Positions 1-9,136 of a stretch of 64,000 nucleotides of DNA are shown in pieces; position 1 is the first letter of the stretch, and each line of letters starts with the position of its first letter. Position numbers and translations under genes: made by a program. This DNA is from Symsagittifera roscoffensis (lineage: Eukaryota; Xenacoelomorpha; Acoela; Convolutidae). The notes under the pieces were generated by a model. That model did not search any database and was not told where the DNA came from. It saw only the letters and a list, made by a program, of their open reading frames with translations. The stretch covers positions 70,889,617-70,953,616 of the forward strand of contig NC_087063.1 in NCBI RefSeq assembly GCF_963678635.1, given 5' to 3'.

Positions 1-977
1 AAGACACTGACGCAGAGACCGCTCTTCGTTATCGAGAAGGATCTTCCTGAAACAGCAGCACTTTGACTATTTGGATTTGGGACTATGCATACCTGCTTGT
101 TGTCTTTTAGTTCATTGTAATTTTTCATTCGCAAGCTTACGATCGCCGCTTCGTTCGCCTGTAGCCTCACCCTCCTACTCAAGAATACCGGTGCTTTGTT
201 CTCATTCGCCATTATTAAATTCACCGGTTTAATTGCGTACCTCCTATCCGGGTTCCGTATCCTGAACATTGCGTTGTTTAGATCAATCGTTACATCGAAG
301 TTCCTGATAAAGTCTCTGCCTAAAATGAATTGGTCAGACTCATCTAGGTTTTCTACCACAAGAAAGCTCATCCACAGGTTGCGTTCCCCCAGATTTAGGG
401 CTATTATTGGCGTTCTGCCCAGCACCCGCAGCGCCCCTTTGTTTGCAGCTGACAACCGTATTCTCGAGTCGGGTTTCGCTTGTTTCCCTTCCGTGCCCTC
501 TTTTGTTCTGCTCTCTGTATTATTCCTTGTGTTGACCATGCTAACTGAAAAGTTCTTCTTTGTTATCTTTGGGCCCATTGATGTCGTTTTACGTAGCGAC
601 GAGTTATATTTTGTCCTTGTTTCAGTAGATCTTTTTCAGCCACCGGTACCCTGCTCCGCCTCATTATTTTTATTTACAATTGTTCCTATTTACAGTAATA
701 CTATATACAAAATTCTACTCTGAGGTTAAAATCTCTTTTGACAAAATTAATAAAAAGAAATTTACAATTTAATAAAAACAACGTTTCCTAAGCTTTTTTG
801 AAAATTCTATATTTTCATGATCCCCACAGTACCGGATCTTTATGACAAGTCAGAAAATTTAATTTTGCGATTGGTTACTTCAACCTGTCTTAGTACTCGT
901 TAGTACCGCCACCCCCCTTCTTTATACTGTTCCAAGACTTCCTCTCTACTGTCCCAAGACTATTCAGTGCTGTCCCA
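1..977 (-). mobile_element. Second Ty3/gypsy element copy, left-truncated by the window and internally deleted
   Basis: Bases 1-470 match 10637-11106 almost base for base (pol, just downstream of the protease region) and bases 471-977 match 13952-14459 (start of gag, leader and LTR). The 2.8 kb lying between these in the main element (11107-13951) is missing, so gag and the protease N-terminal region are deleted with a clean junction at 470/471. The short motif TCTCGA occurs near both parental breakpoints, which could have assisted the deletion. This copy reads on the minus strand, runs off the left edge, and shares its LTR with the complete element to the right, giving a head-to-tail tandem. 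Confidence 0.85.
721..977 (-). repeat. LTR shared by the two tandem Ty3/gypsy elements (3' LTR of the main element)
   Basis: About 257 bp match 14203-14459 with roughly six differences. On the minus strand the LTR starts at 977 with TGGGACAG. The last ORF of the main element stops a few bases inside it, as is usual for LTR elements. The stretch before it (about 978-995) is only weakly purine-rich on the minus strand. The inner edge near 721 is approximate, because the neighbouring gag leader is also duplicated and I found no clear tRNA primer-binding site. Confidence 0.6.
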
Positions 978-1194
978 GGATTATCCCCATTGGGTCCGAT
1001 CTCATCGCCCGGCACAGGTCTGTCAACAGAGGCATGCCCCCATTCACTTTCCTCCATTCATCTCTCGTCTGTGGATTATTTTCCTCACCAGTCATGTGTC
1101 GGTTCTGCATCAGGAGGTACTCCACTAGCAGCGTCTTTAGCCCTGCAGCACACTTATATGAATAGGTGTCAATGCTCGAGTGGGTTTTCCCCAT
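964..1194 (-). pseudogene. C-terminal tail of the retroelement's last ORF, in a shifted frame
   Basis: This short frame overlaps the end of the 723-codon ORF (1137-3308) and carries on toward the LTR, ending at a TGA inside the first bases of the LTR. A stop just inside the 3' LTR is a common layout, so I read this as the true C-terminus, displaced by a frameshift near 1150-1190. It is mostly charged and polar and has no domain that I recognise. Confidence 0.5.
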
Positions 1195-3308
1195 CGACAG
1201 GGCTCCCCATATTTCGTTAGTCGATGAAACGACACCGGTTCACCATGGGTCAGGAGCACCAGTGCCAGATACCCGTCAATCCGGAGTGTTTCCACACCCC
1301 GACTGAACATGTACGCTGGACCCATATTGAATAGGTACCTCGGGTAAACCAGGTACAGTGCCAACAACAAGCTGATGGGCATGCTCAGGATATCTTGTAC
1401 AAAGGCTCCAAAGATGGTCTCCTTTGCACCAAACACTCCAGCCATGAACTCCTTTCCCCAACAAGGACTCAAGAACTCAAGAATCTCGTGATCCCTCCTC
1501 GTCTTCAGCTCGCCCTTTGCGTGCTCCCTCCAGAATCCTCCAATTGTGACCTCGTTAGCAGCTGTGATGAACCTGGTCACCGTCATTTCCCTTTTCTCGG
1601 CCACTTCCAGCTGCTCCTCAAGAAAACTCCAGATTTGCTTCACAAGATGTGGGGCATTCTCCTTCGTCTTCTCCGTAGCTTTTTCCAACCTTGGTGTCAG
1701 GAATGGCCACCTGCCTCTGTCTTGTGTCAGCCGATACACCATCGACTCCAGTTGCTTCTCTGTTGCAGCTACGTTCTTTCTTTCATTGATCGGTCCCCTA
1801 GACTTACTGGTGGAGCTTGTGATAGTCAAGTCCATGCTTCGAAACCACAGGCTGGCCGTCAGGTGAGTTATTATTGGATGATCGTCCCCTATAACCGGAC
1901 TGAACTTGAGTTGTCTGGCGAAGTTCGATATCTCCAGCAAGAGGACCTCGTCCAATACAATGAGGATATCTGCTAACTCGTAGAAGCCCCTCAACAAGTG
2001 GGACACATCCGCCCACGCCGCCGCCAGTTCTGACTTGCGAAGCCTCAAGTTCGTCGGTTCCAACTTCCGATTGGGAGCTGCCATCAGGATCCGCCATTCA
2101 TTCCCCTCGGCTATTAAGATCAAGACCGCATACACAAATTGCAGAGCGGGAGGCACGCTCGCGTACCCGGGGGACGTCGTGAACACCACTCTTGTCTTGG
2201 AACCAAACCGCGAGGTAACGCTCTCCTGTACCTGATTCATCGCCGCAAATAACGTCTGGATAGCTTCCCAGATTCTCTTCGGCGCCGGTTCATCGCCCTT
2301 GAGCTGCTCAAGAAACCCAGTCGCATGCAGGTGGTCATTCATTCCCGCAAACAGTAGTAGCTCGGGCTCGCAAGGCATCTCCGATTTTATTGCTACCACC
2401 AAGGTTAACATTTGGTTCAGCTCAGCTCCTGGCAGTGAGTATATCAAAGTTTCCGGCCAGAACAACTTGGGAGACGTTCCCTCGAAGTCCGATCCCGCTA
2501 CGATGATCACCCTCGCAGCAGCTGGATCTGCTCTGTCGTAAACTGCCAAGGTCTTGGCCAATTGGGTGTTCCCGCAGGGTTTCCCGTATCTAGGATTGTC
2601 CGCCAACCTCGTGCCTTCATAAGCGGCATCCGGCAGTTCCATTTCCCTTGGGTCCAACAGTTTGTCCACCACCCTCAACTGTGCTGGAGTTGCCAACCTG
2701 ATTCTGGCAATGCTCGTTCGATGTTTGGGGGGCTCCACTATGAGTCCCGGACTCCCCAGCAGCTTGAGAGGCCTGTAACTGATAGGTCCCATGACCGATT
2801 TTGTGGGAATCTCAGTCAGATCCGCCGTCTCCATTATTTTCGCTCTTGAGAAATGCGTCTCGTGAGCCTTCAACCAGTCCACGCACTGGTGTCTAGTCAA
2901 GTCTTCATGTGACACTCGCTCGAGACCCAAAGCTTCCGCCAACTCTTGCCTGCATTCCAGATCTTCCAAGTCCAGCTCCTTTACCTTCTCCAGATATCTC
3001 GACCGACTGGTCTCCGCCGGTCTCTCCACCCTCTTGCTCTCCACCACTACCACCGAGGATACTACCGAACTCTGAGGTGTTGATGACGTTGCCTCCTCGG
3101 CCTCCATTGGTGCGGCACCTGGTAATCTGGTCCGGCTGCTCCTCGAGCTGTCTCTAGAATCGGCCGTCGCTCCCAGGCGACTGGATAAAGTTCTTGAGTT
3201 AAAGAAAGGTGGATTTGGAGGTGGCCCGAATGTGAATTGGGCCGTCTCCAGCAATTCTGCCTCCAACGCGCTTATGTGTTTTTGGAAGACATCTTTCAAC
3301 CATTCCAC
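1137..3308 (-). pseudogene. Retroelement ORF in env position: second SGNH-hydrolase-like region
   Basis: A 723-codon open frame whose first codon is GTG; it is really the continuation of the upstream frames rather than a separate gene. Residues about 40-110 are Ser/Arg/Glu-rich. Residues about 266-490 look like an SGNH/GDSL-type fold: hydrophobic strand then GSDF (272-275, block I position), a strand then AGMND (321-325, block III position) and DDH (475-477) near the end (block V position). The block I serine is kept but spacing is loose, so catalytic activity is uncertain. A hydrophobic patch lies at about 635-660. SGNH enzymes are esterases or lipases; what one would do in a retroelement is unknown. 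It could equally be a non-catalytic binding module. Confidence 0.55.
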
Positions 3309-3366
3309 TCCCCTAGGCCTGTCAAAGTGGATCTCGTATGAGGATGCATCGTCGGGGAAAAACAGA

Positions 3367-3588
3367 TCACTCCATCTGCTCGGCTACGTCCAGTAATCCA
3401 ACGGGAAGGACACTCCTTTGATGTATTTGCCTGATTATTTCGTTCAGGTTTCGCACCTTCGTGTTCATTTTCATCGCGTGTTGGTCCGCCTTCATGTTGT
3501 AGGGAATGGTACACACCGTGAGAATGGCAGGATCCATTTGAATCCGCAATTCCTCAAGGATGCAGCTCATCTTGTCATGTAGCTTCAT
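3367..3588 (-). pseudogene. Continuation of the first SGNH-like domain (middle and C-terminal part)
   Basis: This frame continues the SGNH-like domain begun in 3575-4588 after a frameshift near 3600. It has an amphipathic helix, a strand with TVCTIPYNM (typical of the strand before block V in SGNH proteins) and a helix with repeated NEIIRQI. It stops at a TGA near 3367; the block V region with an IHFD motif lies in a further frame at about 3310-3360, immediately before the ORF at 1137-3308. At least two breaks therefore separate the pieces of one ancestral domain. Confidence 0.55.
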
Positions 3589-4588
3589 TACCTTCCTGGA
3601 CTCCTCCCTTCGTCCCGATCATTAGAGTCACCGTATATACTCTCGTCATCCCTAGCATCTCAAGTGTTGCCAACATCTGTGGCGTCGCAGCTCCAGCGAA
3701 ACTTAAGATCCCCGTTTGCCAATGTGATTGAATCCGGGTCAGCACCCGCAGCAGGCTGTCCCCTATGATTAGGCGGACCTTACCTTCTGGTACACGTGGC
3801 TGCGTGAAGTATTCCACCCAAGCTCCGTCATGGAAGCAATCCCTATTGATTCTTTGTGCCGTGCTCCAATCCATGCGATTGTGCCTGTGGTACCTGCCCT
3901 CCGTGTTCTTCTTGTAGCTTGAGATTACCACACTCCTGATCGGTTGCTCCCTCCACGTCGGGGGTAGCTCCACTCTTGCTGGACTCTCACGATTCCTTAG
4001 TTGTAGCCTCTCGTTCAATTCTTTCAGACGTGACGAGGTGCCGCTCACCTGACTACCGCTCGGGGTTGAACTCGGGGTATACCCAGGCAGTGCGACGTCC
4101 ATCAATGGACGTATCGGTTGTGTCTCTAGGCCACGCAGGGAGGACGTTGACTCAGTTGGTATCCATACCTCCAACCCCTCATTCATATGCTCCTGAGCCG
4201 CGCGGTCAAGGTTAAATCGTCCCTTCGATCTGGGAGCTTCGTCCACCTCCATACGCGACTCTGGTCTTGAGCCGGTAACCATTCGCTCCTTGGGCCTGGC
4301 CCCCTTTTGCATATCGAGCTCGCGTTGTCGTTGCTTGATTCTCTCAAGTTCCGACTTGAGCTGTTCACAATTCGCGGCATTCTCTCGCACCCTTTGCTCT
4401 TGTAGATGCTCGGCCTTCAGCATATCAAGTTCCCTCCATGCTTTGTCCTTTTCGACGACCGCTTGATCTCTCTCCAGATTCGCCTGATCTCTCTCAAGCT
4501 TCTCTTGATCCCGGTCGAGGTTCGCTTTGTTCCTCTCCCTCTGTGTCCTCTCAAGTTCTCTCTTCAGAGTACTGAGGTCCGGATACAC
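3575..4588 (-). pseudogene. Retroelement ORF in env position: coiled coil and N-terminal half of first SGNH-like domain
   Basis: A 337-codon open frame beginning at a GTG, so not a true start. Residues about 5-95 are a highly charged coiled coil with an internal repeat built on LERDQ. Residues 100-260 are Pro/Ser/Arg-rich and probably disordered. Residues 271-330 begin an SGNH/GDSL-type domain: strand then IIGDSLL (274-280, block I with Ser278), then SFAGAA (296-301, block II position) and LMIGT (322-326, block III position, where the expected Asn is not seen because the frame breaks). The sequence resembles the SGNH domains often found in invertebrate retroelement proteins. Function in the element is unknown. 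Confidence 0.6.
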
Positions 4589-4740
4589 TTCTCCCGATTG
4601 TTGCTCTTACTCGTGCTCTGGCCCGCTGATCTTGCTGATGGTCTGATTGGTAGTGGGAACTCCCCTGCGCCATACTCGGTGTTGTTGCTCAAGCCAGGGT
4701 TCCTTGCCAAGTCGAATCCCCTCACTCCTCCATCCACATT

Positions 4741-4986
4741 CTAGGACAGCCATCTGGTTTGCTCTTGGTTGGATATTCCATCAGTGGTGTAGCCGACCAT
4801 TAGAACCGCTTCTGTTGCAGACTCCCGGCATTCGCCCTGCTCTTCCAATTGGAGGATGGCGTTCAGCATCACTGCCATCCTCTCATCCAACTGGGTATAA
4901 TCCAGGTCCCTCAAGCTTCTGTATAATTCATCGAGCGTGGGCCTTTTCAGAGCCAATGGCATGGACTTCCAGAATCGATCTGCCAT
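4741..4986 (-). pseudogene. Probable N-terminus of the env-position ORF
   Basis: An 81-codon frame that starts with a true ATG (4984-4986) and ends at 4741. It is followed, after about 150 bp and at least one frame change, by the coiled-coil ORF. The leader before this ATG is AT-rich and without open frames, which fits the start of a separately expressed second ORF. The segment is helical and acidic with no recognised domain. Confidence 0.4.
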
Positions 4987-5433
4987 TTCATAATTTCTAG
5001 ATGATCTTGAGTATTAATCAACTTGTGAATTACCTTACCACTTGAGAACTTGAGAATTAACTTCTTGAAGCGTTGTTCAACATGTGCGTTCGTTCAAGAA
5101 CTTCTTTTCTTTCAATTGAGTGTAGTTGGGTAGTCAATTTGACTTTACCAAATCAATCTGAAAATAACACTTGATTTTTAGACTAACATGCTATGTTCCT
5201 AACCTAAAACCCCCTGCCACTATAGTTAAAGCCTTTTCCTTTTCGTTCTACTAAAATAGTTCTATTGGAAGTTTTCAAAAAGCATGCAGATTCATTTTAT
5301 GTTTTAGCACCATCAATCATTTAATTTTTAATTGTCATGCCAATCGCGTTTTAAGATCCTTTTACCTGTGCCGTGCCCCAATACCCAACTTGAGATCCCT
5401 TCATACCCAACTCGAGACCCCCATGTACCCGAC
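4987..5433. other. Non-coding spacer between the macro ORF and the env-position ORF
   Basis: This is AT-rich and stop-filled on both strands, in contrast to the coding sequence on either side. It could hold the leader or splice acceptor for a subgenomic message of the downstream ORF, but I see no definite signal. Confidence 0.35.
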
Positions 5434-6039
5434 TCAGGCGATGCTCAAGTAGTATTTCTTGTGCAGATGTACCATTATCTCCGTTTCCGCGAAGACCACG
5501 TGTAGGATAGCGTATAATTCCCTTGGGCTCAACTTGCCCCTGTTTGGGTCATAGACTGGCATTGAGACCTCCGTTATCCTTCTTTCAATCATGAAGTCTC
5601 GTAGTCTTGTTAGTGCCAACATCACGTGTTCAGGATCGATCGTGTTCCTGTCATTGAACCTCGTCACTAGGAAGCACAGGTATTTGCCTGGAACTTGTGC
5701 TACTGATGGTGGAAGCGCAGCCATTCCTCCCAGTCCCGGTCTCTGTCTAAACAGAAACTCCACGTTCTGGTACTCTCTCTTGAAGACGGCCTCCAGTCTT
5801 GATTTGAAACTCATGTCCGCCGTGATACAGATTGCGCTAGTCCTGTCTGACAGAATGAAGTCACTATCCGTTATCAGGATGTTTTCCGAGAATTCGTTTG
5901 GTATTTCAAACTTCGTTTTGAAATTCCGTCCTATGGTAGACTCAGCCTCCTCCCCATCCAGTTCCAGTCCGCTCGTTTCTCTCACTTCGCTGAGTTTCTT
6001 TATCATTAAATTTTCGGTGTGGGTAAGTCCTACCCCCAC
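5434..6039 (-). CDS. Macro-domain (ADP-ribose binding/hydrolase-like) protein in the retroelement
   Basis: A 201-codon frame without internal stops, starting at a GTG, so it is probably part of a longer polyprotein. Residues about 58-195 fit a macro domain of the OARD1/TARG1 type: ICITADMSFKSRLEAVFK (residues 70-87) occupies the first ADP-ribose-binding loop and following helix, then GKYLCFLVT (118-126), a helix (137-150), ITEVSMPVYDPNRGKL (155-170) at the second binding loop, and ELYAILHVVFAETEIMVHL (174-192) as the last helix and strand. Family members bind ADP-ribose or remove it from proteins. The glycine-rich loop of cellular proteins is altered here, so binding is inferred from fold only. 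It lies after integrase and before the SGNH-like ORF. Confidence 0.6.
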   Translation of the reverse strand: MGVGLTHTENLMIKKLSEVRETSGLELDGEEAESTIGRNFKTKFEIPNEFSENILITDSDFILSDRTSAICITADMSFKSRLEAVFKREYQNVEFLFRQRPGLGGMAALPPSVAQVPGKYLCFLVTRFNDRNTIDPEHVMLALTRLRDFMIERRITEVSMPVYDPNRGKLSPRELYAILHVVFAETEIMVHLHKKYYLSIA

Positions 6040-6147
6040 TCCGCGGACAAAAATATTTATCGACGTCCCCGTCGATGATGCTGGGTCTGAATTATCTGGC
6101 GGAATGTCGAGCGGCCTGTCTGTTGCCGTCCAGCCGAAGGTAAGTCA

Positions 6148-6415
6148 ACAACCATACCTCGATATCCAATGAGTTATCAGGTGGTCGCAAGTTTCCTCTG
6201 CCGAGGCTGTTTGACACGGCACCGCTTCTGCCAACTTTGTGAAGTGGTCTTTTATAACCAGTATCTGGTTATACCCCGACTCCGTCATGCAGATCTTTTG
6301 ATGGTCTATCTGCACCACTTCATTAAATTATGAGCTTTCAACCGACTTGAGTGGGAATTTCATCTTCCTTGGGTCTTTTACTTGCAGGCATGCCAGGCAT
6401 GCATTCACCCATCTC
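6148..6415 (-). repeat. 268-bp duplicate of part of the integrase core
   Basis: Bases 6148-6415 match 7300-7567 with a constant offset of 1152 and about seven differences. The segment carries the start of the integrase catalytic core and has been placed between the integrase C-terminal ORF and the macro ORF, so it probably breaks what was one polyprotein. The TGA found at 7561-7563 in the main copy is not a stop in this copy. Confidence 0.9.
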
Positions 6416-6880
6416 CACTAAGTCTGGTTCTGTCCACTTAGGCACCTCACCTTGTTCCGGATCGTTCCAGTCTTCTTCTACAAAGGATTCCGGCTCGGAG
6501 TCCGCTTCTATCTTTTCATTGTCGTCCAAACTCAAGTTCTCGTTGCCATCATTTTTCTCTCTGGTGCCTCTTTCGTTCACTTCACACGCTGGCTCTACCA
6601 GTAGGTACTCAAGTCCCTGCATGCCCTTTGGTATCCACCAGTCCTCTGGGGATGGGACATGAGGCTTCAGATTTTCATAATGTGCTGCTCGCCTAGTACT
6701 CAAGCGGTAGAACCGTCCTTGTTGATGTACTTCCGTTATCATGAATGGTTCTCTCCATTTCTTGAGTAGTTTCTTTGTCCCTTTGGGCGGTATGACATTC
6801 TGGAAGACCCACAAGTACTGGCCCACCTCATATGGCTCCGCCTGTAAAATCTTTTCATCATATTTCTTGCGCTGTCTCAT
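6338..6880 (-). pseudogene. Integrase C-terminal region
   Basis: A 180-codon frame. Residues 1-75 have the basic, SH3-like integrase C-terminal pattern: YEVGQYLWV, then KKLLKKWREPFMITEV, then a strand pattern ending in YENLKPH. It is followed by an acidic tail rich in Glu and Asp. Upstream it is in the same frame as 6929-7180 and is separated only by a TGA at 6929-6931. Its last about 25 codons come from the 268-bp integrase duplicate and are not native. Confidence 0.75.
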
Positions 6881-6928
6881 TTGTGCTTGCGCAGTGTTCC
6901 TCCTGCGTAGCTCGTTTAGTTCCTGCTG

Positions 6929-7180
6929 TCACCTGATCGCTTCTTTCACGTAAGCTTGAGGCGACGTCCTCTTCCCTTCGTATTCCGGGTAAAAGAATGT
7001 CAGGGGCATTGCTCTCTCCCTGCCCGTCAACATCATGAAAGGACTGATGCCCGTTGTTGAGTGTTGAGTACTGTTGTACGCCCCTACGACTTGCGGCAGA
7101 TATTTATCCCAGTCTGTCATGTATCTTGAGCAGTATACCCTCAGCATGTTCACCAACGTTCTATTCTGTCTCTCTACCAC
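6929..7180 (-). pseudogene. Integrase core, third catalytic residue
   Basis: An 83-codon frame that opens with the VERQNRTL motif, holding the Glu of the D,D-35-E triad, followed by the typical core C-terminal helices and the STTGISPFMMLTGR motif seen in Ty3/gypsy integrases. It is frame-shifted from the upstream core fragment near 7175-7195 and ends in an in-frame TGA before the C-terminal domain. Confidence 0.8.
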
Positions 7181-7560
7181 CCCGTTGGTCTGAGATGGTA
7201 AGTCGTTGAGTGTGCTTGAGCAATGTGTGACCTGTTAATTAATTCTTTGGTTAAATCCCCCACAAAGGCCTTGCCGTTGTCTGACTGAAAAGTCATAGGA
7301 CAACCATTCCTCGATATCCAATGAGTTATCAGGTGGTCACAAGTCTCCTCTGCCGAGGCTGTTTGACACGGCACCGCTTCTGCCAACTTTGTGAAGTGGT
7401 CTATTATAACCAGTATCTGGTTATACCCCGACTCCGTCATGCAGATCTTTTGATGGTCTATCTGCCCCACTTCATTAAATTCTGAGCTTTCAACCGACTT
7501 GAGTGGGAATTTCATCTTCCTTGGGTCTTTTACTTGCAGGCATGCCAGGCATGCATTCAC
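7174..7560 (-). pseudogene. Integrase core, first two catalytic residues
   Basis: A 128-codon frame directly after an in-frame TGA. It has CLACLQ (second half of the H2C2 zinc-binding motif), then the core with the first Asp in QIDHQK and the second Asp in QSDNGKAF, in Ty3/gypsy spacing. The strand between them contains NQILVIIDHFTKLAEA, a strong family signature. The third catalytic residue is in the next frame (6929-7180). Confidence 0.85.
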
Positions 7561-8232
7561 TCATCTCTCGCAAGCTTTCCTCAATCCTGGCCAATCAAAC
7601 CTGTGAAGTATTCTTTGTTGCACCTTGTCTATCCCCTGGTGCCCCATCTGGTCGTGCGATCTGAATAACACCTCTGTCTGATACAATTGTGGTAATATGA
7701 TGAGGTTGTGCTTGTGTAATATCTTCTCCTCATCTTTTCTCTTGCACGCTACCACCCCGTCAGCTGTGTGATAGAGTAAATCTTTCTTCTTTTTGTAGAA
7801 CTGGCTCAAGATCTTGTAGCTGTCTTCTTCGAGTTCCCCTTTCTCCTTGGACCCCGTCCGGATCCATTTAAAGAGGTTAATTGTCATCTTGTCATTTTTT
7901 TGGGCTCTTATCAGGTCCGACAGCCTATATCTCGCCTTGACATGTTCCTGTAGTGCCATGATCTGTCCATTCATTTCCCCAGGGTTGTGGATGTCATCAT
8001 TCAGCTTCACGAATATTATCCTCTTCACAATCTTCATATCGTCTTCTGGCACCAGATTTGTTTTGACATTTGAGTTGCATGATAGTTCCCTGAATGGTTT
8101 CCTCGAAACTGCAATTCTTTCAAGTTCTTCACCTCTTCGTACTTCTTGTACGTCCAAATTGTACGTTTCTGAAGATGGATCTGTTTGTAATTCCCTGTCG
8201 CGGTGTCTAATCTTCTCTTCCGCCAATATCAT
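7561..8232 (-). pseudogene. RNase H-integrase linker and first half of integrase zinc finger
   Basis: A 223-codon frame. The N-terminal half is a charged linker. The C-terminus carries the integrase N-terminal domain, with the helix around MGHQGIDKVQQRI and the WPGLRKACER segment; the paired cysteines of the H2C2 motif come after the TGA at 7561-7563, in the same frame. One nonsense codon thus cuts the zinc finger in two. Confidence 0.75.
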
Positions 8233-8573
8233 GCATAGACTATCCTGATTGTCGCTGGTTTCATCCGAGTCCTCATCCCATGTTCACACTCCCCGGACAA
8301 ATTTCCTTCTTCAGTATCCTTTTCCTCCGTGGACGTGGACCACTCCCCGGACTCTTGACCTAGTCGCAGGTATTCAGCTTCTTCCTTGAACGCCACTTTC
8401 TTTTTCCTAACCCGAGTCTGTTCAAGTATGTCGTCAGGGATTTTTTCAACCAGTGACTGCACGACTTCTTTCCCATCAGGGTTAGTCACCTTCGAGGTGT
8501 TTTTATCACTAACTATCTCGCTCCTTCGCAGTATTGTGACCTCCGGTTCCTCCTTACCCTTTTCTTGGATCAC
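8229..8573 (-). pseudogene. Retroelement pol linker fragment
   Basis: A 114-codon Lys/Glu-rich frame between the RNase H and integrase pieces. It overlaps both neighbours by a few bases in another frame, as expected when a continuous polyprotein is broken by small indels. No domain is recognised. Confidence 0.5.
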
Positions 8574-9136
8574 GGTTTATCATCTGCTAGTTTCTCGAGT
8601 AACCTCATTAAGTCATCATCTATTTGTGCATCTCCCGTTTCTACCTGGTTAAGATCATAGCCTTTTGCCTTTAGCGTCTCCCTCACAATCTTTGACTTGA
8701 GTATTATCCCTATCGGCATCCCTCGGTTCTTCTTCAAGATTGTTTTCTCCGGAGGTTCTTTTGGTAATTCGGGGTGATCTTCTATTGGTTTGCCTGATTT
8801 GTCTAGCCATCTCGTGAGTGGAAGACTGTCGTACGTTTCCTTATCCATGAAGGAGAAGCCATCTTTGATTTCAGGTCTATCTGCCTCCCTCTTTTCTTGT
8901 CTCTCGTAGAACTCCGTCTTCTTACTCAAGCTGCCAGCGTTTTGATGTTTGTCTCGTGTTCTATGCTCAATTATCATGTTGTACCCATCCAGGCGAACTA
9001 TCCACCTCCCAATGTAACTTTGGTCCATTGAGTACGTCTTCAGCCAGCTTAGTGCCCTGTTGTCGACTCGCAGCTTGAATGGCTCGCTGCCTAGGTATGC
9101 TCTATATTTCTCGACAAAGGTAACCACCGCGAACAT
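8570..9136 (-). pseudogene. RNase H C-terminal half and connection
   Basis: A 188-codon frame that continues RNase H after a frameshift near 9110-9140. It includes FAVVTFVEKYRAYL, then FKLRVDNRALSWLKTY, IGRWIVRLDGYNMIIEHR and a region equivalent to the terminal Asp-containing helix, where the usual NxAD is altered. The rest is a charged connection toward integrase. Confidence 0.8.

Noticed and set aside
196-723. Plus-strand 175-codon frame and its duplicate at 10832-11200
   Set aside because: Both lie opposite the retroelement pol/gag coding strand and are shadows of it.
1137-3308. Retroviral envelope gene in the last ORF
   Set aside because: No signal peptide, cleavage site or membrane anchor pattern; only one hydrophobic patch, and the SGNH-like reading fits better.
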